Below are positions 11,827-22,044 of a stretch of 64,000 bases of DNA, piece by piece. Source of the DNA: Adiantum capillus-veneris (Eukaryota > Streptophyta > Polypodiopsida > Polypodiales > Pteridaceae). Under the pieces are notes generated by a model. It was not told the origin of the DNA. It did not search any database and saw nothing but the letters and a program-made list of their open reading frames with translations. Within the stretch, counting starts at the first letter, position 1. Every line of letters starts with the position of its first letter. The stretch covers positions 16,854,978 to 16,918,977 of the forward strand of contig CM043961.1 of NCBI GenBank assembly GCA_014529385.2. Reading direction: 5' to 3'. Position numbers and translations under genes: made by a program.

Positions 11827-14638
11827 TGTCATTCTCATTTCGCAAATGCCGTGACAGTTCAAAGTAAGAGAAAACTTCAACCTTGCTTCTCTGTCAAGGT
11901 CAAGGTTGCTAGCTAGAGGTGAGAAAAGAAAGACAACATGAGACTGACGAGGTGAATCAGAGTAAAATCATGACCCTAGTATGACCATTGATGTAGGTTA
12001 AACAACCGCCTCCCCCCTCCTCGATTTGGCACACCACATTGAAGGAAGCTGCCCCTCACTTGCCTCCTCTCCGCTCGCCCTATGCGCAGAACTTGCTCAT
12101 ACGAGGCATGATAGACACAACACATTGATGCACGCATTCCTTTGCGTCTCTGGACGAGAGAGAGAGAGAGAGAGATGCGCCAACTTGCAAATTTGCACAG
12201 CCTAACAACCACGTGGAACCTCTACCGGTTGGCTCGCTCACCTAACACCACCCGTTGCCCACCCTTTGTCTAATACTTTTTTTTCATTTTCATTTGAAGC
12301 AAATGCACAAAACCCCCTTTCTCTTGCAAGCGCTTCCCTTTCTTTTTCGTTTCCTAAAAGCATCCACCAAGATTCCTTCTCTTAAGTAGTTAAATGAAAT
12401 TAACGTTTGCACCTTTTAAGTTAAAGAGAACTTTCATTCCAACTCAAACTCCCTTTTCCTTTGCATAAGGGATCTCTTTAGATTCCATCTAATTCAAACG
12501 TTGGCACTACTTACGGAAAGTGAACTCCTCAATTCTTCTCAATGGAAACACCATTTGGAAAAATATCAAAAGAAATTCTCTTTTGGTATACAATGGATAA
12601 ATGCAATCACAGAGTATGCAATTTCGATGTGAGGAAGCTCATAATATTATTCATACATGTACCTAAATGTCAAAAAAAGATAATGGGCAACTCGTCTTAA
12701 ATCAAACAAAATAGCTCAATGCATTGCATTTTTGAATCATAAAGAGTAGGAGAAAAGGAGAATAATGGTCAAGAATCTCAAACCTGATCACCAATGTAAA
12801 AGATAAGGTGACTAGCATCACCAAGGATCAACTTCCCACTAAAGAATCCTATGCTTGCAACAACTGACCCAAATCCTGAGTACAAAATCCCGAGTGCTGC
12901 AATTGCTACTTGATACCTAACGAGAGAAATTAAAGATTGAGTTCGGGTTTCTTGAACTTAAGTAAAGACGTAACCAAATGAAAACCATTTAAATCATAAT
13001 GCACTTAAAGACACAACCAAATAGGAACCCCATTTAAATTATAACGCATACCACAATGTACCTATCAATTCCTATTACAAGTCATAATTCACATTTGGTT
13101 GGCTTTGCAAGGTTTCTTATATAGCTTATAGGTGGGTAATCAGTACCTTTGATTATATGGATTTAGGCTTAAGTGCAAAATACAAACTATGTCCTATCAA
13201 TATTCTTTGTGTACGAGTCCAAATTGAGAAAGTTTTAGAGCTACAACACTAGGAACAAGTTCGTTGCCTCAAGACCTCCACAAAATGGTTCATGCTCGGG
13301 AAGCTATATCATGTGCGTTTAGGATGTCTTTAAAAAATCCCTTCTCTTTTAAAAACTATATTTTTTTTTCTAGCTTTGTAAAATTAGTAACTTTGTAAAG
13401 GTTTCTTTTTGTAAGTCTAAAGAGATTATAATACCCTTGTGTTGCTCTCACGTGGTAATCACATATTTTATAGGTGAACCCCTTGTTTGTCGGGTTCAAG
13501 TACCCTACAAATAATTTCAAGGAGAAGGCCGGGAATTTTTGTGCAAAAGTTCTATGTGCTTCGAAGTTCCAATTCCAGCACCTGATAAATCAGTGGGCAA
13601 TGAGTCTACTCTAAGGTTTGAGCATGTAAGTAGAATAATGTTGTTTGTCTACTCTGAGGTTTGAACACACATACTTGTACCTGGATGAATCCTCAAATAC
13701 ACCCAAAACCACCTTTAATGGAAAGTGCAAGTTAGAGAGTCATGGTAGCCACCCATAAGACAATATACCCATTAGCTCCATCATGCATAGCATTGACTAA
13801 ATACTACAACATCCCCACTAGAACCGTCATTGCCCAATAGTGTGTGTAGTAGTAGGCACTGATAAATGCTCATTAACACACACACACACACACATGACAA
13901 GCAAATATGACAAGCGTATGATGAGATCACACATACTTACCATACTTAGTCGTTTACAAGACGAACCAAAACATTATCTATGATTAACCTTGATAATAGC
14001 TAGAGTAATATGTGCAAGATATTTAAGCAATGGCTATATATCAAGTGTTTGAACTACAAACACTATACTTTACTAGTATGTGACCCGCGCGTTGTTGTGG
14101 CTAATAAGAAGCCAAGATAAGTCTGTGACACTTTCCTCCCTCGTCTTTCCCCAAGGTGGAAACATGTGCAAACATTCTCTATGCATCGATGAGGTAGTGC
14201 CTCTCTATGCATCGATGAGGTAGTGCCAAATATATTCTTGGATGCTTCATTATTAACTAAGATCATCCTCCAAGCTACGATAAGGCAACTATAATAACTA
14301 ACTATCAATAGTGACATCTCATATAGAAAAATGGAGGAGATGGTATCTGAACCCTCTAAGAAGACAATCCAATGAAAATCCACCCAAATTAATGTGTTAT
14401 CCTTATAACCTTTTTTTGAAACATAAAGTAATGGTTGGTTGCTTTAAGTTGCTATATTGTTCCATTGAGCTGGTTATTCTTTGATGTTCATTGGTTCGCA
14501 AATGACTTAGAGGTGATATATTTTTTGCTCATAGTGCATAATTTATGAGGATTTGTAGACTTGCATATCACATAATATTCCAATCATAATTTCTAAGATT
14601 TTGGTGTTCAATTAGCCAAGAAAGCTGATGCATGAGTT

Positions 14639-14719
<81 letters not shown>

Positions 14720-15643
14720 AAAGTATGCTCTTGATGGAAGTGCCTATCTTTCTGAGGCTACTATCATATTTAGCTTACCATGGGAAAAAAATTTAATCGT
14801 TTAAGAGATAATTTTCATTTGGTTTTTGGTTTTTTCAATTTGTCCATGTGGCTAGTTGTGCTTAGCCAATGACAATTAAGAAGCATAAGTGATAGCCTTG
14901 TGACATGTGTCCCCCTTTCCCCTTTTGTGAGAGCCTTAGGTATTTAAATAATTCAATTAATCTCTCATTGGACCCCTTAGTCTTCTGGACAATAGGAATC
15001 AAGCAAGCCATTGGGTTGTTGAATGCTCATTGGACCCCTTGGGAGACTGTCCAATAGTCTTCTACAGAGCTTAATTTCTATTGGTTCTTTTATCAAATGT
15101 TTTTAAATAAATTAAAGTAAATTTACTCTAGCCTAATTCTCATTGGTCCACCTCTATGGCCATCCAATAGGATTTGAATGCACCTTGGGGGCAACTGGGC
15201 TAGAGAGCTGACATGTGTCCACTATGTCCTTTGTGTAAAAGGAGCTTGCAAGAGTGTGTGTGTGTTTCTCTCTCATCCCCTACTAAAAGGGCTCGCCCCC
15301 TCAAGAATAGGGACGTGGAAAGAATTTTGAGTCTTCCCACAAGCATCCAATTTACCGTAAGCTTGACCATTGGACATAACCTTAGCATTTTGGAAGTCTT
15401 AATGGGCTGAACCTTAGGGTCCTTGAAGCCCATTGTTGCACATTGCTCTTTTGCAGATGGCCCCCCCTTTGGATTCCTATTGTGATCGGTCTACCAGCCT
15501 AACCAATATTCTAGCTTTTTCTTCCCTGGTACTTTCCCATATTAAATGATTAGTTTAACATGAAAAAATCATTTAGGAGAATTAGATATTAGTTATTATG
15601 ACACTTAGAGTTGTTTTTAAATAGTACAAATTAGTCTCTTCTC

Positions 15644-15691
<48 letters not shown>

Positions 15692-15924
15692 TTATTGAAA
15701 GTAGAGCGTATCTTCTTTTTCTTTTGTCTCTCCCTCTATGTATCTATATATGTGTGTGTGTGTAGTCGACCCATTGTTTCATCCCAAGGAAAATCCCCTT
15801 TATCATCTTTTACCAAAAATTGAGGATATTTTAACGTGGGCAATTATGAGAGTCAACCTCTCTCTGATCTCTTTGTCTCTCTTTCTCTCTACCCGTATCT
15901 TCCTTTCATCGATTAGAGCCTTTC

Positions 15925-15987
<63 letters not shown>

Positions 15988-16027
15988 CCTCTCTCTACTC
16001 TCTTTTTCTCATTGATCAATGCCCTTT

Positions 16028-16092
<65 letters not shown>

Positions 16093-16132
16093 CCTCTCTC
16101 TACTCTCTTTTTCTCATTGATCAATGCCCTTT

Positions 16133-16187
<55 letters not shown>

Positions 16188-16326
16188 ACACACACACACA
16201 CACACACACACACATCCACACGCACGTATGCACGTGTTGAAATTGACATATCTACCATTCCAAAAGCTGAGTCACACAAGAAGATGTACTCCTGCTAAAT
16301 CTAATAGTGGACTGTCCATGAAATTC

Positions 16327-16370
<44 letters not shown>

Positions 16371-17368
16371 TGCCATACTTGAGTTGCATCGAGAGCTACC
16401 CAATGGATGGCCGAGCTTTGCCGTAAGCAGGCAAGCCCTCATCTCTTTATAAAAATATACTCAATGTTCGAGTTTTTATTAATGTCTCTGTCATGTGCAT
16501 GCACATATATACATGCACTCACTATAGTAACTGGTAAATTGGGAGAGAAGGGACACGAACATAGGTGCCCAATGCTCAACAATTTTTCAAGCACTTTAAA
16601 AAAAAGTATAGAAGTGTCCCTTTATAGTTATTTTTAAAATTTTAAAAATACACTTGTTTGTTTTCAAAATACACTGATGTTGTTGTGACAAGCTGCGGTA
16701 AGTAAAAGTTTGTTATTATAGTACACCTATTGTGTTCTTGGTAGCCTCGAGGGGAGAGGACAAATGTATAATCTTTAGCACCTCAAGGCTTTGCTTAAGC
16801 TTGAGGCCGTTTTGTAATTTCTTTGAGATTTAAATACATTCACTTCCTATTGTGAGTTTGGCGAAAAAAAATTTATTTGAAAATACACTTGCATAAATTT
16901 TTAAAAGATATCAATATTGATATTAAAAAAAACCCTTGAAAAAACAAAGATAAATTTATCTTTAAAAAATAGATTTTCATTAAACAATAAAATATTCACA
17001 ACAATTGTCATTTTTTTTGTTATATGTACTTAAACCGAACCATTTACTTTATGTAAAGAACCATTTACTTTATGTAAAGTAAAGTCTTTTGACTTTACAT
17101 TTTTCAAAGTCTTTTTGTTATCTATACTTAAACAAAAGGTTCAGTTAGTTACTTTATGTAAAGCGGAAAGTGTTTGATTTTCAATTCCCAATAGTCTTTT
17201 CATTCCCAATAGTGAAGTAGTGAGTGACACATGGACCGTCTTTCCTCCCTTGAAAAATTTAAGTTGCTTCACATATAGTATAGATATAAATGTTTTCATA
17301 TGGTATGTCATGGCGCGCATGTGACGTAAGGTTGACATGGGAAAAAACTATGGTCTGTGTAATTAATG

Positions 17369-17410
<42 letters not shown>

Positions 17411-18864
17411 TGTGTGTGATTGAATGGTTATCCATTTCCATGTGGAGTATGATCAGCTCTTGAGTTCAAAACTCGTAAAGAGATCTTTCAGGTCTCATGG
17501 GATTCTTCTTACGACTTAAAATGTCTCTTCTGCTCTTTCTCTCTCCCCACATTAAAACTGCCAATTGGAAATTGAGAGATTAGATTAAAGCCTTCACTTA
17601 CTTGGGGGAAGCAGTGGAAACAGAGAGAGCATAATAGTAAGTGAGAATGTCATTAAGGTCATCCACTTCGGAGATGAAACCAGGGAGCACATCAACTGTG
17701 ACCACGACACACATCAACGTGAGCATGCGCAGGACAACCTCAGCCAGCAGCCATCCTTGGGACAGTCCGTCGGCCCAACACCCAATCGACCCACCCCCAT
17801 CGGCATGCGCATCCTCGCTCACCCTCATTGGGCTCATCCTCCAGTGCCCTGCCCAATGTATGGTGGCGTATTTGTCGATGCTGCTGGTGGCACCGCCTTC
17901 GGAGACATTGCAGAATATTCGCCTCTTCCAGAACGTGGTGTAGAATTCCCCTGATACGGGCCGATCAGATTCAACAAACCACAGCGGCGGCTCGTCGAAA
18001 TCGCTTGCCATGTAGGATGCTGGTGATGCAATTCGCATTGGCGGGCTATCGAAGTCGCTTGCCATGTAGGATGTTGGCAATGCAACTCGCATTGGCGGGC
18101 TGTGGAAGGTGGCCGACAATGGAGCCGGTGGAGCATCCAGCTTTACAGAGTTGAAGTCCTGGCCATGGTACCCTCGGGCAGCTTCATACATTTTGCTCGA
18201 CTATCTCTCTCTCTCTCTCTCTCGTCTCATCTTGTTTCGAGCTCCTGAGTCCTGACAAGCCGCACAAGCCGGCATTGTTCTCTAAAGGGAAAATTACCAA
18301 AATACCCCTCTAATTTGAGAAAATTCCCAAAATACCTTTGTATCTATTTTGGTTGGATTGTTCAAGATTTCCTATTCTTCATTCGTTTTTGACAATTGAG
18401 ATCCGTTTTTGAGTGCTCAGCATGTAATTTGTCATCAATTACCATCGCAAAAAAGGCAATTATGTCTAAAAATAATGAAGCAACTCATCTCCAAAGCCTA
18501 GGTAACCAACTCAAATTGTAGTTTTAGCATCTTGTACGATAGACAATCACTCTTCTTGCGAAGATCTACAAAAAAATTTATTTTTTTGAGAAATTTACTC
18601 TCACAACCAGGGGTATTTTGGGAATTTTTTAAAATTTGAAGGGCATTTTGGGAATTTTTGACAAAATATCGGGGGTATTTTGGGAATTTTTGAAATTTGA
18701 GGGGTATTTTGGGAATTTCCTCAAATTAGAGGGGTATTTTGGTAATTTTCCCTTCTCTAAAATTTCCTTTGTTTTAGGGCACATTGCTCCTTCCCAATTA
18801 ATGCCAAAGGCATTGAGCGACGTTTTTTAGCTCGCTCGAAGTAAGAGGACGTCGAGAGTTCGAT

Positions 18865-18924
<60 letters not shown>

Positions 18925-19813
18925 TTAGAGTTCAAAACTCGTCGGGTAGACCTTTAAGGGCTCTTGGGAATTGTTTCTTCAGATTACAGTTTCCACACTG
19001 CTATCGTGTGCTTGCCGTCCTTACAGTGCATTTTAGTACCGATTTAAAATTAAAAAGAAAAACAAAGAATCTATCCTGATTCCAAAGTTGTCTGTGTCAT
19101 AATTCCATAATTTTCACTGCAGATGGTAGCACTTTATGTGATTATAATTGCACAAGCTAAAAAATTTCCACACTCATTCAAAAAAAGCTGAACTAGAAAT
19201 TGGTGTCTCAATAACGCTCTCTCTTTGAGAAGCAGGTATTTTTTTGATTGAGTGGGGAAAAAGGTTTGTTTGTAATTAGCACATCTTTAAGTAGATGAAA
19301 TTAGGGAAAGACTTACGTGGGAGAAGCGGTGGAGAAAAATGATAATGAAACGGCATTGACCTCATCAATTTTGGAGATGAAACCAGCGAGCAGACCAACA
19401 GCAACCACCGCACAAACCAAGGTGAGCACACGCAGGATCACATCACCCAGTAGCCATTCTTTCGACAGACCGGCCCAGGAACTAAAACCGTTCGACCCGC
19501 CCTTTAGAGGTACCGCAGAGGACGGCTGCATCGGCGATCCTGCTGGCGCCATCGGCGTTGTCGACATCGGTGAAGTGCGCACCGGGGGTGCGTTGAATTC
19601 CCCTGTTGCTGGCTGGGAATCGACATGCATTGGGCCCATCCGAACGGGCGCTTCGTCGAAATTGCTGGTCATATAAGATGCGGCCGGGGCCCCAACTCGC
19701 ACCGGGGGCCTGTCGAAGGTGCTAGTCACAGGTGCAGCTCCACGGATGGGAGCGTCCAGCTTTACTGTGTTGAAGTCGTCGGCATGGTACCCTCGGTAAG
19801 GGCCTTCGTCCAT
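5100..19813 (-). CDS. CASP-like membrane protein (probable CASPL4 type), three exons
   Basis: Spliced gene on the minus strand: exon 1 19317-19813, exon 2 12784-12916, exon 3 5100-5285, joining to 271 residues. All junctions follow GT-AG and the phases fit (exon 1 ends in phase 2, exon 2 in phase 0). The protein has a Pro/Ser-rich cytosolic N-terminus of about 110 residues, then four membrane segments: WLLGDVILRVLTLVCAVVAV, a segment beginning YQVAIAALGILYSG, one around LIFYIGDQVFVCLFLTAGSA, and one around GVSMLLIAIAFTFGNLIL. The CASP-family hallmark Arg in segment 1 (ILRVL) and Asp in segment 3 (IGDQ) are both present. CASP-like proteins are plant plasma-membrane MARVEL-related scaffolds; those at Casparian strips organise wall-modifying enzymes. 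The CASPL4 assignment rests on the long N-terminus and is an inference. Both introns are filled with repeats and transposons. No frame break was seen. Confidence 0.85.
6149..6194. repeat. (CT)n microsatellite
   Basis: An uninterrupted CT run 40 bases upstream of the left LTR of the element at 6236. Confidence 0.95.
6236..6354 (+). repeat. 5' LTR of the non-coding element
   Basis: 119 bp, TGTCA...TTACA. It lacks a 12-bp internal duplication (agggccaagggc) found in the right LTR. Confidence 0.88.
6356..6367 (+). other. tRNA-iMet primer binding site
   Basis: TGGTATCAGAGC, a perfect 12-base match to the complement of the initiator tRNA-Met 3' end, one base after the 5' LTR. Confidence 0.88.
9400..9585 (+). 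repeat. Tandem duplication inside the non-coding element
   Basis: A segment of about 90 bp built on 'ggttgactatgttgataacc' is repeated head to tail with scattered changes. Confidence 0.8.
10317..10495 (+). repeat. Tandem duplication inside the non-coding element
   Basis: A segment of about 88 bp containing 'ctcatggttggttccta' and 'gtgaccgggttgtcacattc' occurs twice in tandem with only a few differences. A smaller 40-bp repeat around 'gctaaaggat' lies at 10945-11020. Confidence 0.85.
11516..11646 (+). repeat. 3' LTR of the non-coding element
   Basis: 131 bp. It matches the 5' LTR apart from six transitions and one 12-bp tandem duplication, and is followed at once by the target duplication AGCCC. 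Confidence 0.88.
11733..11824. repeat. Composite microsatellite (TC)n(AC)n
   Basis: A TC run passing directly into a long AC run, just downstream of the retroelement. Confidence 0.95.
12784..12916 (-). CDS. CASP-like gene, exon 2
   Basis: A 133-bp exon bounded by CGTTAG and CAG|GTTTGA on the minus strand. It encodes 44 codons with membrane segment 2 and the start of segment 3, including the conserved Asp in IGDQ. It splices in phase to exon 1 at 19317 and equally well to the alternative first exon at 17602. Confidence 0.82.
12917..14640. other. Intron 1 of the CASP-like gene, left part; no other gene recognised
   Basis: AT-rich intron sequence. A 30-bp tandem duplication ('ctctatgcatcgatgaggta') lies at about 14177-14226. 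No exon or transposon domain was seen; the 106-codon minus ORF near 14063-14383 overlaps this duplication and has no recognisable domain. Confidence 0.5.
14641..14714. repeat. Composite microsatellite (TG)n(AG)n
   Basis: A TG run passing into an AG run, which is (CT)n(CA)n read on the other strand: the same order as the other composite loci. Confidence 0.95.
14860..15603 (-). mobile_element. Truncated LTR related to the 22-33 kb gypsy element
   Basis: Closely similar along its length to the part of the gypsy LTR at 23280-24082, ending at the same terminus (TTATGACA at 15596-15603). The other half of the LTR is missing and no internal element sequence adjoins it. It lies in intron 1 of the CASP-like gene. 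Confidence 0.8.
15644..15689. repeat. (GA)n microsatellite
   Basis: An uninterrupted GA run about 40 bases past the end of the truncated LTR. Confidence 0.95.
15924..16213. repeat. Minisatellite of (CT)n(CA)n units
   Basis: Three (CT)n(CA)n blocks in a row. The second and third are separated by nearly identical spacers ('agaacctctctctactctct...gatcaatgcccttttaat'), giving a unit of about 105 bp. The Ser-Leu/Thr-His reading frames through it are artefacts of the repeat. Confidence 0.9.
16331..16369. repeat. (GT)n microsatellite
   Basis: An uninterrupted GT run about 120 bases after the minisatellite. Confidence 0.95.
16640..17371. other. AT-rich intron sequence with a local duplication
   Basis: No gene seen. 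At 17020-17165 the phrases 'ttactttatgtaaag' and 'cttaaac' recur in diverged tandem copies of about 20 and 110 bp. A (CT)n run follows at 17372-17407. Confidence 0.5.
17602..18191 (-). CDS. Alternative or duplicated first exon of the CASP-like gene
   Basis: An ORF of 196 codons from ATG at 18191 to a GTAAGT donor at 17596-17601, paralogous to exon 1 at 19317-19813. Both begin with a GYH..DFN.VKLDAP motif, contain repeats like SPPMRIASPASYMASDFD, and end with a membrane segment carrying the conserved Arg (VVLRMLTLMCVVV). The donor leaves phase 2, so it can splice in frame to exon 2 at 12784. About 40 central residues do not resemble exon 1, while another frame there reads Pro/Ser-rich, which suggests two compensating indels. 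It could be an alternative promoter and exon of the same gene, or a decaying tandem duplicate without its own exons 2 and 3; transcripts would tell. Confidence 0.6.
18278..18761. mobile_element. Mutator-type MITE with 9-bp target duplication
   Basis: A 466-bp element at 18287-18752. It has inverted repeats of about 50 bp starting GGGAAAATTACCAAAATACC on both ends, flanked by a perfect 9-bp duplication TTCTCTAAA (18278-18286 and 18753-18761). A 9-bp duplication and long inverted repeats fit the Mutator superfamily. The right arm also carries extra tandem copies of 'ggggtattttgggaattt'. It has no coding capacity. It sits 87 bp upstream of the start codon of the alternative first exon, so it may lie in that exon's promoter or 5' UTR. 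Confidence 0.88.
18869..18921. repeat. (CT)n microsatellite
   Basis: An uninterrupted CT run between the MITE and exon 1. Confidence 0.95.
19317..19813 (-). CDS. CASP-like gene, exon 1
   Basis: ATG at 19813 opens 165 codons ending at a GTAAGT donor (19311-19316). It encodes the Pro/Ser-rich N-terminus and membrane segment 1 with the family Arg. The first in-frame ATG after the upstream stops was taken as the start, and the same MxEx..GYH beginning in the paralogous exon supports it. A short (GT)n tract lies just upstream in the probable 5' UTR. Confidence 0.8.
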
Positions 19814-21746
19814 TGCTCAAATCTCTCTCCCTCTGTGTGTGTGTGTGTGTGTCTTTCTATGGTGGCGTCAAGCACATATGCGCACATCTTGTTTGGAGCT
19901 GCTAAATAGCAGTGAAGGGGTGGGCGTTGACTTAAGTTTGAACTTTCCACGGGGTCTCCAGCTCAGCCCCACACTACTGAGAAAGAGAGAGAGACAGAGG
20001 GAAAGAGAGAGAGAGACTAGTCAAGGTCTTCCGACAATGGGTGTCCAAAGTTCGAGTCTTGGATCTTGATACACGATGTAATAAGAAAAAGATCTTGAAT
20101 TGTTCTTGCTTATTTGATCTCCTTATTTATAGTAATAGTAATAATTATTTATAATAATTAAAAGGTGTTCCTAATGGCTTAAAAAAATTAAAAAGTGTTC
20201 CTAACTCAACGATTCCTTAAACTCTTTGGTGCTTGTTCGGCCACTTGAGGCCCCCCCCCCCCCCCCCCGCCCCCCCCAACTTGCCACCTTGCAAGTGCTC
20301 CTCCCCGTCGTCTTGCCATCTACCCTTGACCCCCTTCGTTGCCTCTCGATTGGTTGACGACCACCAGATGTCCCCTCCCCCCTCCTAGCTATGCCATGTG
20401 CATACCTGTTCTCCTTCATGTTCTACCTTAGATTAAGGCTATACTAGTACATAGCGTCTAAACTACTGCATGGATGCACATAGTGTAATCCCACCTTTTG
20501 CATAAGGCATTCGATGGCGATTCCGCCTGTGATGAAAAGAAAGAAATAAAATGTATCATTTCTAGCAAGATGCTCTTTCACGAGCGCTTCAATGATCGAG
20601 CGGCTTTTTTACAAGATTCGCTAGGCAGACTACCATTAGGTGCTGGGAAACGCCACGCACGCACACACAAGCCTCAAGAGATGGAAAAACGAGAGAGAAG
20701 TACGGTGGTGAGCGCATTTAGGGAAAGCAGATGGTAGTTGATGCCACTTATGCTGCTCTGGATGGTGACGCTCAAAAGTCCCAGCCTTCCATATTTAAAT
20801 GGCTTTCCATTTCTCCCAAATAGCGGGGCCTACTAACAACCCTAGGATATGGCAACCATCTCAATTTGAGTTGAGTTAGAATCTGGAGTATTGCACAAAC
20901 ATTATTCCTTTTCTGAGATTGGGGAGACCTAATTTGGTAACTTTAAATTGTAATGAGAAGACCTTTTAAGCAGTTCTTATATTTTGAGCATGATGTATCA
21001 TGTCCCTCACCTCTTGTGGGGGCCTCAAGATACTCAAGGTCTCACAACTTTGACAATGTAAGCCAACTACCAGCTTGTTGACTCGACTTGCAAGCCAGGA
21101 CAAAATGTTGATCTTTCCTACGTATGACTTGCAATAACTTTGTTTTCCTCTATGAAACATGCTTAGACAAGTTATGCACTATAATAAAAGTTCATCATTT
21201 TTGAGCATTTTGTACAGGTTGATGTGCATTGCAGTCTTGCAGAGTCCCCCCAGTGGCGATGCTTCATTACCACTCTCAAAGTCCTTATAAGAAGATAGTG
21301 GCTACGAGACATTGCTAAACGAATTACAAGATAGCCACATCTAGAATCTTTCTTGACAAGAAAAACATAGAGATTATGGAGGATTGAAAAGTGTGACTGT
21401 TGTAAGAAGTTAATTTGATTGGCAACAATTGCTTTCCAGCCAAGTGCTTTAGGAAGAGGCTTTGTACTTGACATAAACATACAATTATTCCCCTCTGTAA
21501 ATAAAAATGTGACAATTTTTAAATTTGTAATTACCTTTTGCTTGAACCCACGTGATAAGTACATCTATATTATCTATATCTATATTATATCTTAAAATGA
21601 CAGGACTCTGATCCACCTGGCTACAAATGCTTGAAGCCATGGGATCTAAAAGTCCTGTACACTTTCTTGAGCGCACCCATGTGGCCCATGCCACTTACAC
21701 ATGGACAGCCAGGTCACCATGGATAGCCAGTTCTTGAATTGCGGGC
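19814..21746. other. Intergenic sequence upstream of the CASP-like gene
   Basis: Holds a (GT)n run near 19837-19852, a (GA)n-rich stretch at 19980-20015 and a long poly-C tract at about 20251-20268. No gene was recognised; the ORFs near 20201 and 21172 show no domain. Confidence 0.5.
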
Positions 21747-22044
21747 ATGTCTGGAGCTTCTTCCTCCTCTCAATTAATAAGCTCAAGCGCTTCCTTGAGC
21801 TATAGTGCCTTGAGTTGCAGGTTTGGCATTGCCTTCATGAGGTGCGAGGCTTCAACTGCAACAACTTTCTCCTCTCAGTTAAGTTCAAGCGCTTGCGGGG
21901 CTTGGCATAATTGGCTTCATGAGCTACGAGCTTCAACTTCCATATGCGAACCTGGGGCTGTACTTGTTATGCGGGCTGAACCGCGACTTCTTCCTCCTCT
22001 CAGTAAGGGTCAAGCGCTCCCTTGAACAGACTGGGCACTTCGGG
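21747..22044 (+). repeat. Degenerate tandem repeat at the gypsy insertion site
   Basis: Three diverged copies of a unit of about 110 bp containing 'ttcttcctcctctcagttaa' and 'caagcgcttccttgag', at about 21758, 21866 and 21988. The phrase 'tggcattgccttcatg' also occurs just beyond the right end of the gypsy element (about 32868), so the element appears to interrupt this repeat array. Confidence 0.65.

Larger units (their letters stand above)
5286..12783. other. Intron 2 of the CASP-like gene
   Basis: A 7.5 kb intron. It holds a poly-C run at about 5788-5804, a (CT)n tract at 6149-6194, a complete LTR element at 6236-11646, a composite microsatellite at 11733-11824 and a short (GA)n run near 12155-12174. 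The remaining sequence shows no exon. Confidence 0.7.

Noticed and set aside
15738-16452. Long Ser-Leu/Thr-His ORFs
   Set aside because: They follow the minisatellite in whichever frame lacks stops; not protein-coding.
21172-21564. A 130-codon minus ORF
   Set aside because: No domain, no splice context, and composition like that of neighbouring non-coding sequence.
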